A program made the translations under genes and the position numbers. The notes under the pieces were generated by a model. The model saw only the letters and a program-made list of their open reading frames with translations. It had not been told where the DNA came from and did no database searches. Of a stretch of DNA of 64,000 nt, positions 12,959-24,445 are shown one piece after another; position 1 is the stretch's first letter, and each line of letters starts with the position of its first letter. Source of the DNA: Ifrita kowaldi (Eukaryota > Chordata > Aves > Passeriformes > Cinclosomatidae); NCBI GenBank assembly GCA_013398055.1, contig VZRS01014850.1, positions 124,001 through 188,000 on the forward strand, written 5' to 3'.

Positions 12959-13470
12959 TGTTCTGGTTTCAAGACAGAATATAATCATCTCTCTTGCCCT
13001 GATTCCATATAGTTACTAAATAGTATCAGGAAAAGTACTGTGAGTCTTCAAGAAGACATCATATTCCAGAAGTTTGTGACCTTGACTAGGCTGTGTCTGC
13101 TACATGGGGCCTTGTACTTAAGGCTTGGGAGGCCTGCACATCACATGGGTACCTGCTGCAAGGGGATGTGCTGGGATGCCCATAAAAGGCTGTGCTGCAC
13201 ACTCATGGGTCTTATGCCAGATGTAACATTGCAACCTGTCAGAAGATATATGGGTTTCTTTGTTACACCAGATCAAACCACCACAGCATGGGAGCAAGAG
13301 GGAACCTCTCCACGGACAGGATCTGCACAGCTTGCTGTGGGAAAATCCATCCACAATTAATCCCGTGCTGCATAAATCCGTGATGCCCAGCATGTGAAGG
13401 GTTGCAAGATTTACTCACTATCTATATTCCTCTTTTTATTATATCTTATTAAAGCAGCTATTTTATAACA
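12959..13470 (+). mobile_element. Possible ERV-type solo LTR
   Basis: A segment of about 510 bp with higher GC than its surroundings opens with TGTTCTGGTTTC, similar to the start of an abundant avian ERVL-like LTR family. It ends in a string of TATAACA, giving TG...CA termini. It contains CATAAAAGG (a TATA-like motif near 13180) and an ATTAAA polyadenylation-like signal near 13450. I could not find a matching target-site duplication next to these ends, so the boundaries and even the class are uncertain. The open frames at 13040-13393 on both strands lie inside it and are not credible genes. Confidence 0.4.
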
Positions 13471-13586
13471 CCATTTGTTGTTGGGCCTTTTATATTGTCA
13501 TCAAAAAGAAGCCTGCATTGTTCGTCTCTCTCCCTCCTCCCCCAGCAGCACAAAACAAGGGAGAATCAAAGTTTTCTTGAAAGAGG

Positions 13587-13622
13587 TTTTCTTTCTTTTC
13601 CTTTCCTTTTCTTTTCTTTTTA
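13587..13622. repeat. CT-rich polypyrimidine tract
   Basis: A run of TTTTC and TTTCC units on the plus strand forms a low-complexity pyrimidine tract just after the possible LTR. Confidence 0.75.
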
Positions 13623-16600
13623 AGCACATTTACAGCTCCATAAAAATCACTCTTCATGGTCCTTACATAACTATTCTGTGGTTTTGTGTACAGCCTCAGC
13701 CTTTGATTAGGAGCAGCTAACATAACATCTGAATGCCTGCTCTTCATCTTTGTTATACATTGTCTGTGTTGGTTGAATGGTAATAGGTTGCACATATTTC
13801 ACTAAACTCTGTCCTTAGTAATTCATGAAATTCTGCAGCAGACTAATAGCAGTGTAAATTCTTATCCACTTTGTATGGAAACAGCAACTGCAAAAAGCCA
13901 TGGTATTTCTAGCACTAAATGAATAAGCGTACTACAATATCACTTTCCAAATAAATTCTGTATCCTTCTCTTTCTTATCGCATTGGTAATAAGTGTCATT
14001 ACTTTCACTTTTCTGTCTCAAAAGACAATTTCAAAGATTTCAACTATGTCAACTAGTGTTCTTCCTCCCTACTTTTCTTCTCTTAAAACATTCAATGCAT
14101 TTTGGAAATAAAGTATGTGAGTATGTAAAATTGACATTGAGTGAGTCTGAAGATTGAATGTAGCTCTTCTACTTCCTTGTGGAATTATAATTAGCTGTTC
14201 AAATTTTCAGTAATCAGCATGCAATAATATATATCCAGACATACTCAAATAAAATGGATATCAATTAAAACCTTAATATCTGAAAAACTTCTTTGTTTGC
14301 TGCACTAAGAGAACAATGCAGTTTAAGATGGCTTTAAAAATAGGGGAAACCAGAAAAAAGGCACTTCTCTGTGTTATGTAATATTCCAAATAAAAAATTG
14401 CAGGGGAAAATGCAAATAATGATTGTTCATTAATACAGAACCACTGTTCTTAATTCCAAGTTTCATCTCATCAAAACACAAGCTTTGCATTCAATACTTT
14501 GTAAATATTTTACCTGAATTTCTATCAGAACTTAAAAGCTGACAAAAAAAATCAGCAGTTTCATATCAGCTGATTGTTCTAAGCATTGCACCATCAGATA
14601 GGAAACCACTGTCCCTTTCAATGCCTTCAATTCCATGATGGCAGGAGGTCACAAGTAGACGTAACAGAAAATAGGACAATGAGGAAAATGCAATAAGCCA
14701 TATGACAAAAAAGTGTAGTTCAACATTATTTTTCATAATTGTCCTATTATAATCTACTGTACTGTCAATTGCATTCAAAAAAGTAATTTCAAGATGTTTA
14801 AAGGGATGCTGATAGCCTTCACCTGTCAACTGTTTTGATTAATCCCATACAGATGATAAAGAGAGTGTTACTCTCTTTTCTCCCATCTGTAATGTATAAA
14901 CACTTCCCCTTATGTTACAGGGTAAATCTATACCATAATCATCATCTTTTTGCTGAATCACGTAAGATTTTAATTATTATTTGTGTATTAAAAATAATTG
15001 TGTTAAAAGTGAATATGAGGTTGACATGAATTACTTTTTGCTCAGCTTCCACAATCCATTAGCTGAATGAAAAAAGTTATGCACATAACTGCTTTTAATT
15101 TCATTCTTTTTCTATAAGAAATTCAGATTTGTTTGGTTTATATACAAATGCAAATATATAAAACCTAATTTATTTGTGAAACCAACACTTTTTTTAAAGT
15201 TTCTATTGCTTGCTTCAAGTATTTTTAAAAGAATTGCCATTAAAAATTCTTTCAAAATTCCAGTCTGTTCTTATGTGACATGCACTTTAATTTCATGTCA
15301 GGTTAGCTAATACAATAACCAAAGATCTGGTTTATGTATATTAGACTATTATTTATCAGTTAAAAGTCAACAGTTGACACTTTAATTTTGTTCCAATATG
15401 AACATGTTAGCTTATTTTTCTATATTTTGTGTAACTCTTTATAATGAATCATGTATAAGTTCTTTCCCATAGCACATTAACTCAATCCAGTCTACACTAG
15501 CAGGAAGAAAAAATGGTTCATGAGCTGAATTACTTGGAAGTTTGAAATAAAGTCTTTGCCTACGATGCTGTCAACAAGTATAAACTTGTTTAGCACTGCC
15601 ATAAAATAAAATGCCAGCATAAATTATCTCAGGAAATTAGGTAAATAGGTACCATTCAGTATCAGATGTGACAGGAAGATTCTATTAAAATTGCATAAAG
15701 CCTTTCGGAGAGAATTCAGGCCATAAATCACAGCCAAAAGGCTTTTAGTCTTATTCCCAGTTCTAGACAGTGGAGATGTCTTGTTGCTTATGATGGCCAT
15801 AAACCTGTCAAGTCAGTAGCATTCAGATCACATAATCTCGTTAGGTGATAGGACTATGACATTACCTAAAAAAGGCACAGTTAGAAACAGAGCTACCTAA
15901 TGGCATGGAACAGTTATATGATTTTTTTTAAAATGTATTCCCAAGGTACAGCACATGAAGCAGAGAACTTTTGTTCTGCTTTTTGTGACTAGGGGAAAGA
16001 ATCTGAAGGATAAATTATCTTGCCATATATGATGATGTCATAGTGGGTGAATTCAGTAACACAAGAGCCTATGGTTGATAACCAAAATAAAACCTACTAA
16101 ACATTAAAAAATCATCAAATACTCTCAAATTGGTCTTGAAAATGTCTTAATAGCTTTACTTGATAACTATCTATCATGCCAGTTGTCTCCCCAAGGTACA
16201 TATGTATGTCTCAATAAAATTTAAGAGAAACACTTAAGAAGTCACATTAATCAATGGCAAACTGAACTGTGCTTTATAACACAATTTTTTGGAAATAATT
16301 AAGAGAAATTAAAATATTAAAAAAATAAAGAATAACAAACCCACAGAACTATTTAATTTTAAAGGAAACAGCATGAGTTTTTATGATCTATGGCTCTAGG
16401 ATGGTAGTAATCCTAAACTGAAACAGAAAAGAAACTAAAGCACAACTGATGGACCTGTCAAAGTCATCAAGAAACAAAACAAAAAACCACAGATTTTTAA
16501 AGTTACTTTACTTCAAAATATTTTACTACTAACTAAGATAAAAATTTTAAGTACTTGAAAATTACCCCTGAAAATATTCACTTGTCTTTGATGATGAATA

Positions 16601-16662
16601 TTTTTTATTTTCCTGGTTTTTACACTGCCAGATTTTCTTCTTTAGAGAAAAATATCTGTATG

Positions 16663-16703
16663 CAGTGTAATCTGATGTTCCATATGCAGATCAGATTACA
16701 CTG
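16663..16703. repeat. Perfect 14-bp inverted repeat (hairpin)
   Basis: CAGTGTAATCTGAT pairs with ATCAGATTACACTG across a 13-base loop. No transposon or terminator function is apparent. Confidence 0.85.
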
Positions 16704-18423
16704 ATATATTCCACTCCATTATTTCTCTTAAATATTCCACTATTAGTGTAAGTCTTCCTTGTTATCTTTTTCCTAAGTTAACAAAATGGTTTATTTGGTA
16801 TATTTAGCTATGTATTATATTCCATATTCAGTTAATGTTACTTTGACTAAAAACTGAAATTGGACCAAATCCATTGGTTTTACTACTATCGCAATGGAAC
16901 CTCATTAAATAAATAAATCCCACAGATGGAAGTTGCAATTTCTTCCTTCCTCTATTTGTGATTATTATTGTACTGTGTATCAACAAAAAAGGCAGTAACA
17001 TGTCGTCCAGTCCACCTCCTCATAAATTTATTGTCAAGATACACTGCCAAAATATCATTGTTCTACATTTAAATTCTTCAGCTTCCAAACAGTGTTTCAA
17101 CAACAGCAAGATGATTACTTTTGTTTGCCCTGTGGCTTCTAGGAGTTGGTCTGATCCAATCTGTGTTTGTGATTATCAAATGTAGTCATCAACAGAAACC
17201 TACAGTGGAGCTGTCCATTTGTGTGTTCATGCTTTAAATGACGCTAAATCCAGTAGTATGGAGGAGAAAGCTATCCATTAATAAAAGGTTTGAGAGTCCC
17301 TTAAAATGTATCTGCACGTACTAAGAGCTAGAAAATGAAAAGCCATCTTTTATCAGTTGCTGCAGGGATGCTGGGCGGTAGAATATAGAACCTGTGTACA
17401 AAAAGAGAGAAATAGGAGTCCTTAAGAAAAGAAGTAGTCTTACTTATGATGAAATCCCATTTTTCTGCTAACAGAAGAAGTTCCAGCAGTCTGACATTCC
17501 TTTATACCACTGAAGCAGCAAAAACCCTGGAAATCATCACAGATTGCTGCTAAAGAAGAAAAGCGTTGTCATATCAGAGCTATTCAAGGTTTAAATTGTA
17601 CTGCTATGAACTAGTTTGGGTTTTTAAATGTTTTGTTGAAAATATATATCTATAAATAGTTTCATCCTGTATTTCTACAGGAGCAGGATAATAATTGACA
17701 ACAGAGCCTGACTGAATATCTTCTACCTTACAAAGGAACAAAAAGGAAGGTAAATCCTGTGTAATCAAGACAAATATCTAAAATATCCAGGTCCAAATGC
17801 AGTGCACAGAAATACTTGCTAAAAGTTGTTTCAGATGTTTAGTTTGGTGCTATTGTATTTGAAAAAAAATCAGAATACATCATAAATTTTAAGAGTGCCA
17901 TAAAGTACCACTATATCTGCTCCTAGTAGCTCTCCACTTCCTGAAACTTAAGCAACTGTGGGCTAGTTAGACTGGGGTATATGACCCAGGTAAAAGAACA
18001 GACAATATTTGCATAGAATTGAATTCAGTAAGAGATCAAAAAATAAGACTACAATTATAAGTCAGCTAATATGTTCTAGCAGAGACCAGGAATTCACAGA
18101 CAAACCTGGTTATATTTTTTGATGTAAGCAGGAGTTTGGTAATGTAAATATTTGTATAGTAGTAACCCATAATTTTTCTAAACATCTGATTTGTTAACAC
18201 AGAATATTCTGATTAAATATTAGAGTTATTTAATAATAGGAAAGTACATGTTAATTGAATTAAAAACTGCTGAAATAATTAATCTATGAAAGTAGTTAAA
18301 TCATTAGTAAAAGGTGAAGAAGAAAGTTCTGGAGCCTATCCAGAGCAACAGGTAGTGAATTGTGTCTCAACAACTTTCATCAGTGATCTGTAAACAAATA
18401 CAAAATCATTTCCTAAGATGTCT

Positions 18424-18468
18424 GTAATGATAAATACTTGTAATGATAAATACTTGTAATGATAAATA
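18424..18468. repeat. 16-bp tandem repeat, about 2.8 copies
   Basis: The unit TAATGATAAATACTTG repeats without interruption almost three times. It is a minisatellite-like intronic repeat with no coding meaning. Confidence 0.85.
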
Positions 18469-21400
18469 GCAGTTCTAAGAAATTGTTTGAAAGAGTTTGT
18501 CAAGTTCATCTCTAAAATAATTAAATTTTGTTATACCCAAATGGAAATGTAGATGTATTGGAAAACAAAGAACAGAGTATGACTAACTGAGGTGAGAAGG
18601 AACAGGATTTTGAAAGTGAGGTCTGATAGCACATTGGAGATAAACACATAAACAAACTTCCACTGCTGACATTAGTGGAAAATAGTGACAAAGAATCTGT
18701 AGATGTGGAAGAAAAAATTATTAAATATATATTTCTCTTTCCAGAATATTAAACAAACAAATAATACATTTGCTTCTACAAAGAGCAGTTCCCATTTTTA
18801 AAAAAAAAAAAAAAAACTGTAGCAAAACCAAATAGAATCCTCAAGCCAAAAAGACTGAGTACTATGGTAATTGTCTTATTATGAGAGACCTATATACCGT
18901 GTGTGTGAAAATTTGCAATCAATATTCATATATTCATAGGACAACAATTTTTAAGAGGTCAATTTATTGGGGGAAAAAAAAAGACAGAGACTCAAAGGAG
19001 GCAACTGAAGCAAAAACTGACTTCAAAATGGAAACTAAGCATTATTCTGTATTAGCGAAATTGATTAATAAGTAAAGCAAAATATCAAGAGAAATGAGAG
19101 ATTTCTTGACTCTGCATGCCTGACTCAGGTATATGCATGCCTGTAAGGACACACTTCAGGCAAACAAAACATTAGATCTGTATTCAGGCAGAACAGAATG
19201 CAATTCAATATCTTGTGAAATGTAGAAGATAGAATAGAGTTAGATAAAACAGTTCCATCTTGCTTGAATCTATGAATCCATGAAATACCTGTTCTGAAAA
19301 ATAAAAATGCGCTGGAATGAAACTAAAACCAGATTTTAAACTGCTATTTGTATTTACAAATGCGATTACACCAAAGACTCCTTCCAACACAGCTGAGCTC
19401 TCTCAGGTATTATTAGAGGATCATGACAGTAGGGGAGACTCTCAAGTCTTCAATGAGATTTAGACCAGGTCATTAATCCCCAGAATGTTTTTACCAGTCA
19501 CCGCAGGGGTTATTCAGCTATCACCCAGACCAGCTATCTCATTCCCAATGGCTTTAACTGCAAGCTTGAGGGAAAATGGAATCCACAGCAAAAAAAGAAT
19601 TTGCAGTCTGTAGAGAATAAAAACAGCACAGTTCTCACATTCAAAAGTATTTTAGATACTACTGCTATTGTCAACATCAGAGGAATTAAACAGGATCTGA
19701 TAAAAGAGAGCAGTAGACATTTATCACCAGTACTTATGAGACATTTATATAGGTAATACAAACTAAAACATCCCATTATAACTTCTGAAATCTACCAGAA
19801 AGGATCCATGTGCTGGTACATAGTTGTTAAATAAATAAATAAATGAAATTTCAGCCACAGAATGAGTTAATTGGTAAAGTGCACTGCTAAAATTAAAGTA
19901 TTTTAAAGAAAATAATTTCATTTCTCTCACCTAAGACAATGTTAAAATGAAAACATATTTTCAGAAGTCTTATTTTTAGTGTACATTGAAAAAGGCTGAT
20001 GTGCTAAGAAGAGGCCAAACTATTCTTGAAACTATCATCCACTATTCAAAATTTTACCTATGTGAGACAGAGCAATGGTTCTGTGTTCAGTGCTGGCATT
20101 TACTGAACAGATCTGGATGACAAGGCATTTTGAGAGTATTCTCCATTCACTTCCATCTAGATTACCACCCTGATGATGTACCATTATCATCAAAGTATAC
20201 TGACTTTTCTTGGTAACTGGATTTCAAATTTCTGAAACTGGAAACTTTAAAATAAACAAGTCCCTAGCACCCTCAATTCATACTTTGTATTGTGTAACTT
20301 TTATTTTTCCTACTAGCATCACACTTCCCACAATTCAGTATAGCTTTGCCATTCACTTCTTTTCTCTTTATAATATGGACACACGCATTACATGCATCTG
20401 CAACAATCCTGTGAATTATGAAAACATAGCAGTCTGATAGTATTTTTAGACAGACAGGTGAGGGAAAGGTTTGCTTATTATTTAACCATCTACTTATCCA
20501 TAATGACACTGATTTTAATTAGTCAGAGGTACCAGATAATATAATATTTTCTCTTAGGAGCTGTTTAAATTACCCATTTACAAAGAAATGAACTAGCCTT
20601 TCCCTTTCTGCCACAGACACAGTTTTTTTCTCAAAGCACTAAAATGGGTTTTCCATGAATTTGGGATGTATTGAAAGTGAGATTTCACAGAAAAATAATA
20701 AAAATTTAGGTTATAGTGCAAAGTAACATTAAATCACAGAAGTTTTCACATGCACATAAAAAATGGGTCAGATAAGTACAAAAGTGAACACCTAATTTGA
20801 CTATTAAACTTTCTAGGAAATAAAATACACACACTGGTAATGGAATCACGTTCTGTATTTCTTATGTGGCTTTTGAAATTACTGTCATGCTCAAGGCAGT
20901 ACAATTGTACTTTATATTTTAGACCTCAACTGTAGAATTCTCACTAAACTCTCAATAGCAAATCAACTCAATGTTCAGAAATGCTTTTACTTTGCTTTGA
21001 TTTTTATTTTATGTGACATCACAAAGAAGAAAAGCCCAGATTAACTGACAAGCTAGTGAGAATTTACTCTTATTTTATTCACAGCACTAACCTAAGATTT
21101 CCAAAAGCGAGCTCTCTAGTAAGGAACTTAAAAAAAAAAAAAATTAAAAAGTAAATGTGTCTGCTTTATTCTCTTAAAGGAGGATAAAAGCAAAATAATT
21201 TATTAAAATGTCATCAATGACAGAAATAGTTTATATCAGATCATACAGAAACACATTTACATTCACCAGACACTATCTTTAGAATCTAACTTGTTACCTA
21301 ATCAGTAGGCCTGAAATTAAAGTAGCTGTAGCATTGTGCTTAATACGTGTGGGTGGGGGAAAAAAAAAAGCCCCAAATCCTATCCAAGTGGTTTTACCTA

Positions 21401-22779
21401 TGTAATTTTATTCCGCAATAATCCCTAATTTCATGCATGAACAAGAATTTTGGGAAAAATATAGAAACAAGTGGAGAAGAGTTAATAATGAGGCCCTTCT
21501 ACTTCTAATGCCAGTTCTCTAATGCTAGCAACTCCTCCCTGCAACGGAATTTTTTTAAAAACAGCAGCAGTTTTTTAAACTGCATCTATAAAAATTTGTA
21601 CCTGATAAGGTAATTTGTTCATGTCATCACTGCTATTTTTATTAGTATGTACCTTAGTCTTCTCGCATGTACCGAAATGGGTGTCTGAGCAAATGGGACT
21701 TTAAAATGTAAATATCTGCTACACCTAAATTTGAATGTTACAATTATGCATCTGTGGGTTATGTAAGTATTTACACATGGACCAATTCTTAGGAAACCAT
21801 GTTCAGACACCAAGGAACATCATGGTAAAACGCTTCCCTTCAACATACAACATTGAACTTGCAGACAAAATTACTTTTATAGGAAGGAAGATGACTGTAT
21901 CTTTTGGATGAATTGTCTTAGAAATAGTTTGGTTTATTCTGTCTTCCTTCATTTACATCTTCAATGACACCAATGGCCATTCTAAAAACTTATTGCTAGC
22001 AGATACTAAAGCATTTGTAACAAGCTGTGTTCATTGCATGGCATGTGATTTTACAAATCCTGCTAAGGTAGCAGACCTAAAATTATTACACCACATTACA
22101 AGGCCTGAAAAAAGTGTTTTGCGTTGTTGTAGATATCCCTACATATTCCCAGTAGATCAGGTCTTCAGAAGATAAAATTACTTAACTAAAACACTTTGAA
22201 ATTGGATGGTTGGCCACAAATATTTTGTTGTTAAGGCTAAACAAGTTTTAACCAAACATACACAAACCAGAGTTCACCAAGGTCTTGAAATTTGGCAAAA
22301 TTCACAACATTTTTTTGTACAATGCAAAAGGCAAATGGAAGCGGTCAAGCCACTTCACATTACCAGATTACACGAAACGCTGCATGATCAAACACCTAAC
22401 TTATCCTCAGGTGCCCTCCCAGAAACGTCTGAGCAATAATTTTCATGACACTTTAATAACCCCGTGTTAAGACTTTTTACACGACAATTAATTAGGGTTA
22501 CTAAAAGTAGCTAAGTAAAGATATCAACATTTAAATTCTAAAACTTTCCTGAATGGAAGATTTCCTCTGAAACATTTAAAGCATTGTAAACCTATATGTA
22601 ACAGAACTCAGTGTCCTGTGGCTTGGAAGTGTCAGGCAGACTTGCAGTGCTACTAATTCTGCCTCTGATATCCTGCTAAGTACTTGGCACTGTTGAATAA
22701 ACAAGAATGTCTTAAGTTAATGCAATCACACTCACTAGTAAGACAACCATCATTTTACTAGATGTATTCCTAATAAATA

Positions 22780-22785
22780 TATAGT
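22780..22785. repeat. Left target-site duplication of solo LTR
   Basis: TATAGT directly precedes the LTR start and is identical to the six bases after its end. Confidence 0.88.
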
Positions 22786-23491
22786 TGTGGCGGTGGCTCA
22801 GGTGCCCTCTGGCCCGGAGCTGGTCTCTTGGGTCCGTTATCCACCAAGAGACAGTGACTGCCTGGATGAAGAATCCATGGGAAGCAGCCCGGGAGCTGCA
22901 GAGAGCACATCAGTCACCCCACAGGGACGACCCTAAGGGGCCTGTCAGTTTACCCTAGGCGGCACCCTTTGGCTTCCTCCCCGCCCCGTTCTGGAGGCTT
23001 CGGTTGGGCGCACGGTCTGATTGGGTTTATGTTTTGTGTTTGTTCATTATGCCTGTTGCATATTACACCGGCTTCTGGAAACTTCTCTTGTTTGCTGCTC
23101 CCCATTTGCTGTATCCTGGTTCTCCCTCCCCCAAAACTCCGCTATTTGTCCCCTGTCATGTGCTTGTCATTCCTTAATTCGTCAGTGGTTAACCACGCCC
23201 TGAGATTTGTTACTGTATTTAAGTTGCGGTCCCGCGCTTCTTTTTGCTTCTTCTCGCTCCACGTTTCCACTGCCTTCTCCCCTGCGTTTCTTCAATAAAC
23301 CCTTTCCTGCGGAAGAAGCCCTTCTCAGCTCCTTTATTCCCTCCGCCGTTGCCTGCCGTCCTGGCGCTCAGCTCAGCCCTCGCCACGCGGTGAGCTCGCC
23401 ACAGCCGTTAGACATTTCGGGTCCCTGGCCGCGGAATTGTCGGCTCCTACTCAGGGCCACCGGGCAGCCCAGAGTCCAGGAGACCCCGACA
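22786..23491 (+). mobile_element. Solo LTR of an endogenous retrovirus (class II-like), 706 bp
   Basis: The element begins TGTGGCGGTG and ends CCCCGACA (TG...CA termini). It is flanked on both sides by a perfect 6-bp duplication TATAGT (22780-22785 and 23492-23497). It is much richer in GC than the intron around it. A TATA-like TATTTAAG at 23216-23223 and AATAAA at 23294-23299 give a normal U3-R-U5 layout of roughly 460, 70 and 175 bp. There is no internal region, so the provirus was reduced to one LTR by recombination. A 6-bp duplication is typical of alpha/beta-type (ERVK) integration. It lies antisense to FSTL5, the tolerated orientation for intronic LTRs. The open frames at 22969-23506 fall inside it and are not genes. 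Perfect duplications and clean ends suggest a fairly recent insertion. Confidence 0.9.
23294..23299 (+). terminator. LTR polyadenylation signal
   Basis: AATAAA lies about 75 bases after the TATA-like box of the LTR, at the position expected for the R region. It is on the plus strand, so it does not threaten the minus-strand FSTL5 transcript. Confidence 0.75.
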
Positions 23492-23497
23492 TATAGT
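23492..23497. repeat. Right target-site duplication of solo LTR
   Basis: TATAGT directly follows the terminal CA of the LTR, matching the left flank exactly. Confidence 0.88.
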
Positions 23498-23522
23498 ATT
23501 CATTAAAGTAACAGATTCAAAA

Positions 23523-23568
23523 GAAAAAACAAACAAAAAAACCAACCAACCAAACCAATCAAACAAAA
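23523..23568. repeat. A-rich CCAA-type low-complexity tract
   Basis: AACCAACC-type units embedded in A runs form simple sequence just beyond the solo LTR. Confidence 0.7.
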
Positions 23569-24310
23569 AATGGGTAAAGTATAAACTCAGGAATGGATTT
23601 TTCTAAGCAAAGTGAGGTAAGAGGAAAGAAATACCAAGTTAGACAAATAATAGGTAAACAGGTTTATAAATCCCACTACCATTTAACAGAGGATAAAGAA
23701 AGCTACTGTTAGTAGTGATTTCTTCGGCACATTCAACTCCCAACGCAGCAAGTGAATGTGTTCATTGTTGCTCCACATTTCTGAAGAACCACAGTCATCC
23801 AGGCACAAGACAGCATGGGCAGGCTGGAACTGATCTGGACCTGCTGGGCACTTCTGTAGGTGAGATCAAGTCTTACCACTTTCATGTCATGAGGGCCAGT
23901 TTTGAGTCTTGGCATATATCTCAAGAACACACAGGAAAAAAGGGTCTTTCACACCTCCATCAACCACTGGAAAACACACTAATAGTCGCCATATATAGAT
24001 ATTCAGTTCCTTTTCTCCTTCACATTCCCTTCATATGCAACACATCTATCATGAGGAAACTATCAAAAATCACCAGCAATGTAAAAAATACGCTGAATCA
24101 CAGAATGAATCAGGTCTTTCATTATACTTCTAAATATAGTGCAGATTGCGCACTCTGCCTTCAGTGACTCTTGAATACCATTAATTGAACTTTATTTTTT
24201 TAAATCAGCTATCTACACAAACTCAATTTATTTAATGTTTCATAGTTTTAATACTGATTAAATGCTTGAGTGTGGGCGACGTGCATTTTTATACCTCTCA
24301 CAATACTTAC

Positions 24311-24445
24311 GAGTCTTTCGAGCAGAATCTTCCACAAAGAGAGAAGAAATATCTTCATCCACCCCCGCTTCATTCTTTGCAATGCAAGTGTATGCTCCTG
24401 TATCTTCATAGCGCACATTGCTAATGTGAACCTCACTACCATTTG
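24311..24445 (-). CDS. FSTL5: FSTL5 exon: second half of Ig domain 2
   Basis: This 135-nt exon (phase 1 to phase 1) completes Ig domain 2. It reads (A)NGSEVHISNVRYEDTGAY, then TCIAKNEAGVDEDISS, then LFVEDSARKT. It holds the classic DTGAYTC motif of an Ig F strand. The cysteine (residue 171) lies 51 residues after the B-strand cysteine in the previous exon. NGS is a possible glycosylation sequon. The acceptor has a long polypyrimidine tract on the minus strand (24449-24468 is almost all purine on the plus strand). The donor is ACTC followed by GTAAGT. The last base C joins TT of the 27-nt microexon to give leucine. If the microexon is skipped, it joins GT of the exon at 5989 to give arginine, and both joins stay in frame. 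An overlapping minus-strand open frame at 24248-24475 is in the wrong frame and is not the product. Confidence 0.94.

Larger units (their letters stand above)
10248..24310 (-). other. FSTL5: FSTL5 intron upstream of the microexon
   Basis: This intron of about 14.1 kb carries a GTAAGT donor on the minus strand at 24305-24310 and ends at the TGCTGCAG acceptor before the microexon. It contains a CR1 remnant (about 11390-12200), a possible LTR (12959-13470), a CT-rich tract (13587-13622), a 14-bp perfect hairpin (16663-16703), a 16-bp tandem repeat (18424-18468) and a solo LTR (22786-23491). Stretches 13.6-18.4, 18.5-22.7 and 23.6-24.3 kb hold no feature I can identify. Confidence 0.75.

Noticed and set aside
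22000..22440. Two overlapping plus-strand open frames with moderately complex sequence
   Set aside because: There is no family match, no splice or promoter context, and lengths (60-77 codons) are within chance for this composition.
22969..23506. Overlapping open frames in GC-rich sequence
   Set aside because: They lie within the solo LTR, whose GC content makes stops rare. The LTR structure explains the sequence.
23715..24167. Plus-strand open frame of 150 codons between the solo LTR and an FSTL5 exon
   Set aside because: Composition is irregular, with no known motif and no initiation context of note. I could not link it to a protein family or a repeat.
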